Shown here: positions 10,579 through 22,640 of the stretch, in pieces
Layout: every line of letters starts with the position of its first letter
How positions within the stretch are numbered: the stretch's first letter is position 1
Notes under the pieces: generated by a model
Told to the model about the DNA's origin: nothing
Seen by the model: only the letters and a program-made list of their open reading frames with translations
Database searches by the model: none
Translations under genes and position numbers: made by a program
Assembly: GCA_013399695.1 (NCBI GenBank)
Contig: VXAU01000968.1
Span: 121,315-185,314, forward strand
DNA from: Formicarius rufipectus
Taxonomy: Eukaryota > Chordata > Aves > Passeriformes > Formicariidae
Length of the DNA stretch: 64,000 bases
Direction: 5' to 3'

Positions 10579-13500
10579 AGTAAATGTTGAAATATCTCTA
10601 TTTTTACCTTTTTTTTTTATTAAACAAGTAAACATTATATATTAAAAAGTATATTTGTTTACTAAATATTTGGAAGTATATTATATAAATTTTGAAAAAG
10701 TTTGATTTATTTCTAAAATGAAAATTTCCCTGTAATTCTAGTTGTGTGACCTCTGATGATTGTTGTCCTGGATTTTGAATCCACAAACTTGTCTTATTCA
10801 GGAAAAAAGTGTTCTCAGATTCTGATAGTGCACAGAGAGTAGGATAGTACAAAATAAAATCCACTGTACCAACTACATGAAAAGAAAGATTTTTGAAAAT
10901 AATTAAGTATATATATGTAATCATGAAAAAGGATATTTGATACATTTTTCCATAATTCTGTGTTGAAATGGCTACATAATTTATGCTATACAAACACATA
11001 TTGATCTATTGAAGATCTGTTACTTTTTTTTATGACTCTTGGGTCACGTTACCTGACAATTTTTGTTTAGTTGCTTGTTGCACACCTGGTGCAGTGCATT
11101 TGCAGTTGTCATGCATACCTCATCATGAAAACATTTCCTACTGCAGTAGTTTCTAGAGAACATATTTGAACAAGGTCAGTGGTATCAGTTATGCTTCGCT
11201 TTTGAGAAGACATGATGTTGCAGATCTGCTCAAGCAAAAGTTGTCATAAGTAGCAAAGATCCTTTCACACAGTTCTGTGAGCTCTATGAAAGCTTGCTCA
11301 AGATTTCTGCAAAGGTTTCACTGGTGGTCTTACTATATTTGACTGTTCTTTTAAGAAATTTCCATTTTATAAATCCCAAGCCATAAGTTGGCTAAACTAA
11401 ATTATTAGTGACAAGAAATGGAAATACTTCATTTGCGAGTACATCAAAGCTTTTTTGTTCTCATTGAAGTGAAAGGAGTGAACTGATGCTGCCTTTTGTC
11501 GTCTATGGGCAGGGAGTGCAAAACATCTGTGTTGTCTGCTAAAGATTTCCAGCCTAAATGTCATCACATTGACATATGGTTGTTCCTGAGCTGACTGTTC
11601 TCCATGCTCTTTAGAAGTGCATTAACATTTCTGCAATCAAATGAGCAGAACTCAGACTGTTCTCAAAGGATTTATGCACTAACTTAAAATATTTTCTATG
11701 AAGGAGTACTTAGGAGGGCTCATGTTTCTATAAAATTTTCATAAGGGTATTTTGCTGCAAGTTAAATTCTTAGTCTTTTTGATAGTAAGATCAACAGGAC
11801 TATTTTAGAGTGGCTGTGCTTATTCAATAGGCATTTATCATGATAACTTTCTCTGAGTTTTCATAATGAGTTTTTCTCAGAACTGTAGCCCATATAACAA
11901 TTGAAGGCGATCTATCCTTCCCTCTCAAGTTTTTGCCCCTGAAATACTTAATGGTAATGCACCTTAATTACTGCTGAGGGTTTCATCCTTTTTTCCAATG
12001 ATGTTGATAGTTCCTCTTTTGACTTTAATTGCCTAAAAGACCATAAAAATAATTGCACAGTTTTTGAAAAAAAATATTTATTTTTTTGGAACAAAATATC
12101 TACAGTGACATCGGTGACACCATAAATTTCACATTTTTAACAATTCTGTCTGCAGAGAATGTCAGCTTAAGTGCAATATGATACTATAATACAATAAAAA
12201 GGAATCTAATCAAATCCATGCACAACACATTTATAGATTTTTACCAGAAAGGAAGTACTTTGAGATGAAATTGCCATCAGACAGAACTCACAGGAGAATA
12301 TTTTGAAAACTCACAGACAAGTTATTAATATACTATCATATCAATACTTTTTTCTTGCTGTAGCCTTTAGAAAGCCAGGGTCACTAACACACAAAATACT
12401 GTATATTATGTTAAACCTTTATGTGAAAAGCTTATGGCACAATTTCATTTTATACGGCTCACAATTCCACATTCATGGAACATCAGTAACTACTTTAGTC
12501 CATTTCATCTGTTAATATCATTCTGTTATCCATTAAAATACAAACATAAGAAATATTTGTTGCATATTTCATAAAGATGAAAGTGAAAAAGTGCAGCAAT
12601 ATTTGAGAATGTCAAAAATACAGGATGAGCCAACATTTTTTCTGGCATTAACCCATTGCTTCTAGCAATCTAACCTGTTTCTACAAGCCTTCTAAACTGG
12701 ATAGTACTTCCCTAATTATGGTCTGTGATGTGTGTTGCCTGAAGACACCTTTTCTGTAACAACTCCAATACAGAATACCCATTTCAATATTAACAAGTAG
12801 TCTGGTTTGTGAATTTTATTTTTTTTTTATTTGTTGCCTCAAAAAGTAAAAGTGCTGTGAAGATCTGATATTGTTCTCATCTAAATAACCATATGATTAC
12901 AGCAAGATGTGGATAAAGTTATTTTACTACCTCACGGGGGTACTGCAAGCATTACTAGCTTATTCAGCAGTTTCACAGTTTAAGGCCAAATTCTGTGCTG
13001 TTGGATTAGATTACTTCCTATGAGAGCTCAAATGAGAGCAGAAGTTGCAGAAAAGTAAATATTTTCCAGCCAGTCATGTCAGCTTGGGCTGGAAATTGTA
13101 TAAATAGATTTATTTTGCTCTAATACAAAATTATTGCTAAAAATAATCCTCTCTTCCCCAACCCCCCAGCCCCAAGGTTAAGGAAGAATTTTTCCCCCTA
13201 CTGTCAAAAATATAGGGTTTTGTACAGTTTATTATATTCTATTTTTAATCTGCCTTATCAACCTACAATTTTGTAAGGGATTAAACACAAAGTGGAAGCA
13301 ATACCTTATTCCTTAAATGTAAAGTGCAAATCTGAATCACGTTAATATGTCTGTGTAGTGAGCAAAGAGAATCACCACTCACACATCACAAATGATTCCT
13401 TATAAAGTAGGTTTGGGAACAAACTATAATAAAAGGAATTCAAAGAAAATCAATGTATAATTGAGTTGAAAAGATCACTAAATGTCCTGTTCTTCCTGAA

Positions 13501-16339
13501 TTTGACTAACCTGTTTAAGTAATATTGCTTGCTGTCAAAAGTCCTTGAAAGTAGAGTGTGCTTTATTTTGGTGTTAAAATAGCTGAGTACTAAATAGTAA
13601 AACACCAGTATTCCTTATTCCCTTTCCCCCTCAAGCCTGCTATAGTTTTGTCAGCATTACAGAGAAAAAAAAGCCATCCCTCTAACCATGACAGTGTGTT
13701 GATATTTCAATATAGTTTTAAAAACAAAATGCACTTGGCTGTTTGGAATTTAACCAGGAGTTTGGTACTGTGGTAGTTGAGTATTGCTACTGCACCTCAA
13801 AGAGACCTTTCTTATCCTCTCTCAAGATCCTGGTCTTACGAGGGTTGACACGAATTTGGCCACATCTCTTTGGTGCAGGAAGAAAAGACAGTCATATGAG
13901 ACATTCCAGGCACTGCTTTGGGCATCCTCTCCCCATGTGGCTCTGGTTATGCTATGTACAGCCCACAGTTTTCATCCTGTACCCTCTTGTTCAGCTTCTG
14001 TTGACATTAAGAAAGTGGAAGTCAATCTGCACAGGTAGAAACTTCTCTTAGGAAACAATATAGACTTTTCATCAGTTGATATAAATTATTTTTCCCTGTA
14101 GTTACTTCTTCCACATAAACAAGTGTACCTGTGGACAGGATATGAGAATACTGGGAAAAATAATAAGGATACCTCATCCTTCCTTCTTTCCCCTTCATGG
14201 TGAGTGTGCCAGCTCTTTAGTAGCTGTGTTACTGGGGCATTTCTCCAGATTCTCCAGTGTCTCCGTCTGTTTTCATCGTGTTACAATGTCTTTCTAGTGC
14301 CATTTTTTTATTTTTGAAGTATAGGGCTGGTCTACAGAGATCACAAAAACATGACCTGAGAAAGTACAGGGTCTGCACCTGCCGTGATTAATGACATGGG
14401 ACAAAGATGCATTAGCCTATCATTCAGGGGTTGTGTTTACAAGAAGCCTTCTTGTGTGACTTTGCTAAGGACTTCTAAAGAGCCTTGGTACAGGGATAGA
14501 GAAGTAAGGCAACTATCTACTTCAGCCTAATTAGTGGGATCTTTTTTATATGGGGAAGAAACCCTGCTAGATACCATATACCTCAGGCACTATTTCCTCA
14601 ATGATTATTTTTCTGCTTCTCCACTGTCTTTTTCATGGGACTGTAGCTTAACTACTGTAGTCTGATAAATATTGCAGTATTTTTCAATTCTTGCATCTTC
14701 TTAATATTATTCTCTTATATTATGCAGTTCCAAAAGAATCAATTCCCACACTAACCTTAGCTGATGTTGGTAGATGTTGATTCTAACTTTGTACAAAGGG
14801 CTGGCATGCCTGCAGGAATTTTTGGACTTGTCCTCCAAAATGTGGTGAATGCAGACATTTTTGTCTTGAAGTTTCATAACATCTCAAATAATGTTGCTTT
14901 CTTTCTCTTCCATGTGACTTTACACTAAGTCATTTAGGAATAATCGAAATGAAACTTAAATTTTAAGTTAAAATTTCTTTTGAAAAGCACATTATTAGTG
15001 GACTGCAGAAGTTTCTGTTACCTTGGCAAAGGTAACAGGAAAAAACACCCACAAAAGCAGCTCAGGAAATATCTTGGTTGCATTATATCAAAATAGAATA
15101 TCTTTTCTCGCCTTAGGGCAGCAGAATTACATGCCAAATGTTCTGTATATTGGAAAACAGCCCTTAAACAAAATACAGTTCACTTTGCTGATAACTGAAG
15201 GAAACAAACATCCCTTTTCACACCATACAGCTAATGGCAATGTTGTGAGAGGTGACTATAACCCAACTGAAGTATCAGCCATTAGTTCATGATACCCCTT
15301 CACACAGGTGAGCACCATAAGTGAATGGGATATTTTGAAACATGCACATCAAGAAAACAAAAAGCAGATACCATATCAACAAAAAAAAATATTTTAAATA
15401 CATTGAATTAATTTAGGTCATAAATGAAGTAAAACCATAAAAGAATAATAATTTTGAAATAAAGGTGGATTATGTACCTACTTTCTGGCACAATTTAAGA
15501 AAACCTCAGAGCCATCATTTTAGAATCTCTCTAACTAATCTTTGGAGGAAAACAATAACAAGCCAAACCAAACCTAGGGTTGCTATGTTATTATCCTCAG
15601 TGCAGAGTTACATTGCTACTGTTACTGAATACGTGCCATGCCTTTGGCAGTGCACCAGATGTTTGCTTCCAGCTGATTTTGCTTTTGTAATCACATTCTG
15701 TGCAACAACAAAACAAAAACTTAAGACATGTTCAAAATAAAAATAGTTTGCAATGAGAATCAGCCTCAGCTACTGAACTTAGAGTATCTAATAATTCTAA
15801 GCAACACATTTCCATATCTTAGCTTATCTTCCATATTTTGGTTTTGTTTTCCCATAGACAAGATTGGTCTATAGTGTTAGAATTCTAAGAAGCAACTAAT
15901 ATGACTTATTTAAACCTAAACAGGGAAGATCTTTCTAAGAGTTATAATGGTTGCTCTCTTATTTATTAATGTGAAATACAGTAAATGTAAAAGACCATCC
16001 AGATCCCTTTTCATGTTTCAGAAGAGCTGCTTGTTTCTTCAATTTTATGAAGTACTTCTTAACCAGTATCTAAGTCATATCAATAAACTTCAAGGAATGA
16101 GTCAGAAAGCTTGACATATACATAAATTAAGCTTCCCGTATTTATGTAACATGTAGGAGATGAATGTGTATAAACATAATTCCATTCATCCTTTCAATGC
16201 TTCAGTGAAGCAATTCACTGTTTTTGGTCCAAGATCTCTTTGCATTGAATCAAAGTGAAGTACCACAAAATTTTGCTGTAGTTTGTCTATTTCGCAAGCT
16301 GTATGTGTTTTAAGAATTGAGGAAAAAACCTCTTAAAAA
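10579..16339. other. Unassigned sequence downstream of GLRA3
   Basis: This is AT-rich. Part may be distal GLRA3 3' UTR if a later polyadenylation site is used. The 131-codon minus-strand open frame at 10604-10999 is of low complexity (Ile/Phe/Tyr/Asn-rich) and is likely fortuitous. I recognise no repeats or RNA genes. Confidence 0.5.
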
Positions 16340-17067
16340 TATAACTGAGATTAAAAAATGTTTTTATTATCAAATATTAAGTAAATAAAATCCTTTGCAG
16401 GTATTAATACTTTACAAATTTTAATGTATTTCTGATGTGAGCAGCAGACTGTTAGGCTGTATACTTTGTGCTGTCAGATTATTTCAACATGCATCTTTGA
16501 GGGGAACAGTTATATGAAGTACATCAAATAAATTATATGACTTAAACGTGGTGAATATATTCATTGCAAAACCACCAATACTGTCCTTAAGACTAGATCA
16601 AGTCCTTTAAAGTGTTGTCTCCAATCAGTAATTTGTCATTATATTGCAAAATTGAAATAAAGGTTACAAACACTGATCTATTCTGTAATACTGTGGGATT
16701 TACCGAGGGTGTTCTGGAACCTTTTTAAAAATTAAAAATACACCCAAATTAAAAAAAAAATTAAGGACCATCAAAGAGTACTGTGCAGTTATACCACTAT
16801 GTAACAGTATGTATAAATACTTGGCAGTAAAGCTTCAGTAGAGAGTGATTTCCAACGAAAAAGTTGTTAATATTTAGCTTGACAAGGAAAGTTTGCAATA
16901 GCAGATGCATCTTCTCTGGGTGTCATTCTTCCATCCTACTGTAAGGGGGTCATTGCAGACCATGCNCTTTTAACTCTTCCAATCTCTCCTCTGCTGCACA
17001 TTTCTAGAAGAAAGTTTCTGGTTGAGTGTGACAGCCAGACCTTTATGTACTGCAAGCCTTAATCTTA
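16340..17067 (-). other. GLRA3: GLRA3 3' UTR, proximal part (provisional)
   Basis: Sequence directly after the GLRA3 stop must be 3' UTR. The nearest minus-strand AATAAA is at 16363-16368, followed by a U-rich stretch, giving a possible 3' UTR of about 0.7 kb. Other minus-strand AATAAA hexamers occur further down (for example 15962-15967), so a longer 3' UTR is possible. No transcript evidence is available here. One N occurs at 16965. Confidence 0.4.
16363..16368 (-). terminator. Candidate GLRA3 polyadenylation signal (AATAAA)
   Basis: This is the first canonical AATAAA on the gene strand after the stop codon, about 700 nt downstream and followed by a U-rich region. Such hexamers are frequent by chance in this AT-rich DNA, so the assignment is weak. 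Confidence 0.3.
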
Positions 17068-17337
17068 TTATTGGTGAATGTCCTCGTGCCTGATGATTTT
17101 GTAAATTACCCAATAAAAAATGTTGAAAATCAGAAAGGCTAATGGGAAACAAGCTCTGGATATCGTGTCTATCTTCTTGGCCCGGTCAATGAATACCTTT
17201 CTCATCTCATCAGGGCTTTTTGGTACAGCTTGAACAGGATTATTTGGCCCCTTTTGTGTCATTCCATCTTTTGCTTGCACGCATGGGCCCATTCCATATG
17301 CTGTAAAGCTAAACTGACTTTCACGTGCATCATCATC
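17068..17337 (-). CDS. GLRA3: GLRA3 terminal coding exon (M3-M4 loop, M4, stop)
   Basis: The acceptor is gtctaacag|GATGATGAT, phase 0, so it joins exon 8 directly or via a 45-bp exon 9. It encodes 89 residues: DDDARESQFSFTAYGMGPC, QAKDGMTQKGPNNPVQAVPK, SPDEMRKVFIDRAKKIDTIS, then M4 (about RACFPLAFLIFNIFYWVIYK) and IIRHEDIHQ, followed by TAA. The RES motif keeps the Ser known in alpha-3 as the PKA target S346 (codon 17317-17319). The mammalian protein ends HEDIHQQQD. Here two consecutive TAA codons replace the second and third Gln, so the protein ends three residues early. The coding start is set by the acceptor, not by the internal Met of GMGPC. Confidence 0.97.
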   Translation of the reverse strand, partial: DDDARESQFSFTAYGMGPCVQAKDGMTQKGPNNPVQAVPKSPDEMRKVFIDRAKKIDTISRACFPLAFLIFNIFYWVIYKIIRHEDIHQ

Positions 17338-17345
17338 CTGTTAGA

Positions 17346-17505
17346 CAAAAAAAAAAGAAAAAAAAAAAAGAAAAAGAACAAGAAGATTTTGTTGATTTTT
17401 TGTTTGTTAGCATTTGTTTTTGTTTTGGTTTTGTTTTTTTGTGTGTTTGGGTTTTTTTTGTTTGTTTTTGTTTTGTTTTTTTTACTATTATTATTATTTT
17501 TTTAC
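17346..17505. repeat. Low-complexity A-rich then T-rich tract at the terminal-exon acceptor
   Basis: On the plus strand, 17346-17386 is almost all purine (A runs broken by G), and 17387-17505 is T-rich with interspersed G ((TTTTG)-like). On the gene strand this reads as a long A-rich tract followed by about 40 nt of polypyrimidine ending a few bases before the exon acceptor. The long plus-strand open frames here (runs of Lys and Phe) are artefacts of this composition. Confidence 0.9.
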
Positions 17506-20500
17506 AGAAATCTTACCTGCTGCTAAATAGCTATTACAACATTACCTCAGTGACTTCTTGAATCCACAATTTATCTTAACTGGTTGAAATTTAATCCCCA
17601 TCAGTATCAGTCAAAAATATTGCAGGAGATTTAACAAAAGCACAGAATTTCCCTGTTTATCGATTCTGTAGTATATTTAGAGAAATGAGAAAGCTTAGTA
17701 GTAGTAATTGGGCACATAACTTCTGACTTGGTTTAAGTTTCCCCATTTACAGTAAATATCCACAGCCTTCAACTGGACAAACTTCACAATGGTCTTTTAG
17801 ACAACAGCCATGAAGTCTGTACATTGCTTACAAACTAGATCCTGGTGTCTAGAGATAGTAATCATAAAATCACTAAGGTTGTGCACATGAATTATATTTG
17901 TGAGAATTCTACCAATTTGACTATTGTATATTTAGTTAATCTAATCTGTATGCCTTATTTGTGCTATTCCTTGTGAATGCATCAGTTTAAGAGAATAGTA
18001 TGTAGAGTGTAGTGTTTAAAATACAGTGAATGAAAGTTAAAGGCCAGATTTTTATTCCAACTGATTCCTCTGTCAGTTCAGAAGAAAACTGGCAAAGACA
18101 TTCAGAATTCAGAGAACTGCAAGAGAAAGTGATTTTTAATCATGTGGCACAGAAACAAAGTAGATGGGCTGAAGAGATACATATTTTCATATTCCATTTT
18201 TACATTATTCATATTTACATTAAAATATTCATTTACACATACAATATCCATAGTTACACCAAAAAATGTGGTTTGTGTCTAGAGACATATTATTTACTCT
18301 CTTTACCTGGTTATAGGTATCCTCACGTTAAAGAGGCACATATGCAGGCAAATATATGAATTATAGTCTGTGAAGCTAGGGCCAGATTTGGTTCTGACAT
18401 ATATTCGAATGTACTCCTTCGTTATGTAAGCTACTCAATAATAGTCACATGATTTTGGTGATATTCACCATTTTTTCAATACTAATTCTAATTTCTGGAA
18501 TGTCTGGTTTTTATGTCTAATTTAGACTAATTGCTTTAGGACTTTAAATTTTTATGAAATATGGAAATTATGTATATGGTAGTTTTTAAGTATTTTGAAA
18601 AATAGTTTCCGTAAGTATTATAAAAAAAGTTGAACTGCAATTTTCTTTCTGGAAGAGTTTTCTTTAAAATATTTTAAAGTTTTTCCTAGCTTAAATTACA
18701 ATAAAAGACTAAAAAATATTTACGAAAGTCAAATAATGAAAATTTCAAATCTATAGTTCTGAAGCACTTTTTGTTTTACTTTAACCTCTTCACACAAATG
18801 CAATTTTTGAGTGAGCACAGCTAGAATCCAAGATTCCAAAATTTTCATTTTGAAAATATCTGTGACATTTGGAAAATCTGAAAATGGAGAATTAATTTGA
18901 AACATATTTAAAGCCTCCATCAACTAGTACCTGCTGGAAGAACTACTTTTAATTACTTCGTTTTAAAAAAATCAAATCAGGTTTCTTATCAAAATTAGCT
19001 GAATAAGTTACCTACAAAAGAATGCATGTAAACTACTCAGTTTGGAGTGAATTAGTTGGCCATCAGGACAACTATCTAGCAGAGCTGTATTTATGGCCCA
19101 GCTGCAATACCTTTTCATATATGTAAACTGAATATCCTTAGAGAAAATTATAGTTCACTGAAACCACTATACTTCAAATCTGTGTTAGAATTTGCCTTTA
19201 AAAACATAAAAATAAAGAAAAATTGATATGAAAGAAAAGGAGGAGGAAAAATCATTGACTGACTTTACTATGGAAATGAATAACAGAAATACAAAATGAT
19301 AGGTTCATTATTTGATGACGTGATAAAACAGAGAATTACTGCAACAGTATTCCTCTCCTGCTGGAAAAGAATGGGAAATAACATCTTTAAGGCAGTTGTC
19401 TTCCAGAAGAGTTGCAGTATTGTATTCCAGTTAACAGAAGCATTAAGTTACAAATGCATGGACTGAGAATTTACCATAACCTTACCATTTAAACACAACC
19501 GTATGTACTTTTCATAGTTTTGTCTTTTCATGCTTTTCCAGAAAATAATGCTTATGATTGCGCAAGCTGAGAAAGACAATAAAATATTTCTTCTGAGTAG
19601 CAGCTTTCAGTTATACATGTTTTTAGGATGAGGTGCTATACACTAAGCCTTTACTGTCTCTGTTTCAGGCTTGCTTAAATGTGATGATCCCTAGAACGTT
19701 TTAAAGGCCAGCTTTTTTTTTATTTAGTCTGCAGGCAGGTTGCTTGGAAATACTCTCTGTTGAAGAAGTGATGTGAAGGTCCTTTTAGGAGTCCAGCATT
19801 TCTGCCCAGTGTGTGTTGGATGGTGTCTACATGAGGAGAGGCAGGATGGCTGGAGACTACCAAGTCAGATCAAAGTACTAGGGAAAAAGAACTGTGCAAG
19901 CAGTGGCACAATAATTCTTTTCTGGAAAGTAGCTGGAATATTCATATCGTGGTTCTGCAAGTTTTCCAGCAGGTTCATAATGGAGAAAAATCACTAACTT
20001 GGGCTGAGAGTGCTTATGCACAGCAAGAAATAAGCAAGTTACCATTATTATTGATATTAACTTTTGAGTGCTTTTCCAAAGACATTTATATAAAATGTCA
20101 GTGACATCCCATTTTTTTTTTTTAATTGATTGACTTGGATAAAGTCTGTCTTTTTGACCAGATATATTTATCAGAATGCATGTGTCTGAGTCTACAACTG
20201 TAGAAACCATCTAAAGGACATACCTTGTATGCCACAGATGAGAATCTGGACAGTGAATCCTGAAAAAGTCCTACGTTTTGGTCAGATTAGTCAATTTTGT
20301 ATTTATTTTTTAAGTAACAAGGAAGCTTTTTTATTTTTTTTTCCTGTTGCATATCTTTTTTTAGTGGATAATCACTAAAGAATAGAAAATTATTTCTTAC
20401 AGATTTTTATAAAACTTTACAAATCTTATGAACTAACTTTAGTAAGACTTTGAGTTTAATGCTCTTTTCACACATCCAGCTTTAGAATTACCAACTTGAA

Positions 20501-22299
20501 AGTTATTCTGCAAAGAGCACACATAAATATTTTACAATCTCTATTAAAATTACTGTAATTTTTTCTTTTTCTTTTTCTTTTTTTTTGCTTCTGGTAGCAA
20601 CTTGAAAGCATATTTGGAGCCTTAACTCTGGTGATTTGAACACTGTATTTTTACCATTCGGTTTTCAGATGGAAAGTGTTATTCTATTGTTGTGCACCAC
20701 AAACAGTGCAAAATTTTAATACTGTATTTTAATTCAGATTTAAACAGATCAAAATGGCAAATTAAATTAACAAGACAGTACCTTTATTAACATTTCACGT
20801 CATCACATACAGGTAGCAATGAAGGTATATGAAGGTCACATGGGAAGATGTTATTTCAGACAAAAGGACAGGGCCTCTATTAATGATTGGATATCACATT
20901 ATGACAAATGGGAATTCTTCTTCATAGTTTACCCTTAAATTTGTACTGTAGATTTGAGGCAAAGTCCCGTCTATAGGTCCTGTACATCTCAAGCCATTGC
21001 TATGCTGTAATGATTCACTGATTTCATTTCCATCAAGAACTCCCTCAAAATACTTTCATCAAAACGGATGGGTTGACCAAAAAGAAAACAAAAGAAAACA
21101 GGTGTGATTACCATTAAAGACAATCTAGTTTGCATGTCTATTTTCCTCTCTAAAGATATGGTGATCTTTAGATTTTGAAAATAGAATTAAAAGACTGAAT
21201 AGTCCTGAAAACTCAATATATTAACAGTTGGTCTAAAATCAAAGTGCTATTATTCAGTATATGTACACAGTTAATATATTTTCCCCATAGAATGTAAATG
21301 TAACTCAGAAAAAGAACTGATCAGAGGTGTGTTTCAGTATCCCTGTATGACTTTTAATTCTGCTATTTTTTCCCTTTTGTCTTTCAAGTTGTAACTGTAA
21401 ATGAATGAATAATATAAATTCATTCTTAAGGAATGGTAATATAGTCTTTCTGAAATAGTTCTGTTCACCGTCCATGTTTTTTTCTCTGTCAGAGACAAAA
21501 CATTATGGCTCATATACTGAGCATCAAATGAAGTCTCAAATTTGGAACAAAAATTCCCCTGTTCTCAGGGTTCATTATACTGCTTTTGTAATCATAAATA
21601 TATTAGACCCTTTAAAAAGAAATCTCCTATGCCTATTGAAGTTTATTCAAAAACAATGAGTAAATTGTATATTATGTTGCAGTAACAGCTTTTATTTGTA
21701 AATGTATTTATGACACAATCCCAGACACTTCAAAAGTTTTGTTAATTCTGTGCAAACTGGATTGAGCCTCTGGAAAGAAATTTCCCATTCAGTTATTTGA
21801 AATCATTGAGTGAGGTCCATACTTACAATAACAAAAACGGTGGTCAGAGTGTGCTGCTATACCTAAGAACTGCCTTTGATGGTGCTGTTACTGTTGTCTG
21901 CAAATAAACTAGATAGTATAAAACAGAGGCAGTTACTGTAGCTGGAAAAAGCATAAGGAAACGGCAAAAATAGATGAGCTTTGCATGCCAAAATGTCTTA
22001 TTACAGCTCTGTACATAATTGCAATTTGTATTACTGTATAATTTACTGCAAGGGTCTTATCTGAGTTCCATCATACACTTTTTAAGAGAGATATTCCAGT
22101 TCCTGTGGGTTTTCAATCAGAAACAAGAAGGAAAAACCTATCATTTCAATTAAATGTACAAAATATTCCAATTTATGAAAGTCTTCAAATTTGGTTGTGG
22201 ATTTGGTTTAGAGTTAAAATAGAATTGAATTATTTAAGCAAAGCACCTGAAAAATACAGGAGAGTCAGTAGGTGTAAATACAAGGTTTAACAAGAAATA

Positions 22300-22480
22300 A
22301 TCAACTTCAGAAGCACAAGATAGAAAGCCAATGGCTCTGCAGTAGTTCTGGAAAGAGATCTAGAAGATATTGAAGGTCACAATCTTGGTATCAGTCAATA
22401 ATGTGATGTTTAAATGGCAAATGGTAAACTGGTTTGGATAAACAAGTGTATAACCTGAATAATTTGATCCTTTGGTGGCT
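22300..22480 (+). mobile_element. Degenerate CR1-like LINE fragment
   Basis: The stretch around GTAGTTCTGGAAAGAGATCT and the following GTCAATAATGTGATG resembles the internal part of the CR1 3' region (the segment before the tail), in plus orientation. It is highly diverged and its ends are uncertain. Confidence 0.4.
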
Positions 22481-22576
22481 CTCAACTGTGAGACTTCATG
22501 TTGTTCATGTTGCAAACATAGTTTTGAGGAGTTATATGGACTTATTAGGAGAATTTCCAGGGAAAGTGAATAAGGA

Positions 22577-22640
22577 AAAACAAAACAAACAAAAAAAACC
22601 CCCCAAACCCTCCAAACTCCAAACTAAACCCCAAACAAAA
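22577..22640. repeat. A/C-rich simple sequence
   Basis: Runs of A with C-rich interruptions (AAAACAAAC, CCCCCCAAACCC, AAACCCCAAAC) form a low-complexity patch with no coding features. Confidence 0.8.

Noticed and set aside
10604..10999. 131-codon minus-strand open frame, the longest in the window
   Set aside because: Composition is dominated by Ile, Phe, Tyr and Asn from AT-rich DNA. It has no domain, no splice context and starts next to a CR1 end.
11041..11900. Possible degraded DNA-transposon (hAT-like) coding region
   Set aside because: Translations in all frames gave only vague similarity with many stops, so it cannot be supported by eye.
1..17067. Exons of HPGD, the neighbour expected downstream of GLRA3 in other vertebrates
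   Set aside because: No short-chain dehydrogenase motifs were seen on either strand, so it presumably lies before base 1.
17230..17561. Plus-strand open frames rich in Lys and Phe
   Set aside because: They are translations of the purine and T-rich tracts opposite the GLRA3 terminal exon and its acceptor.
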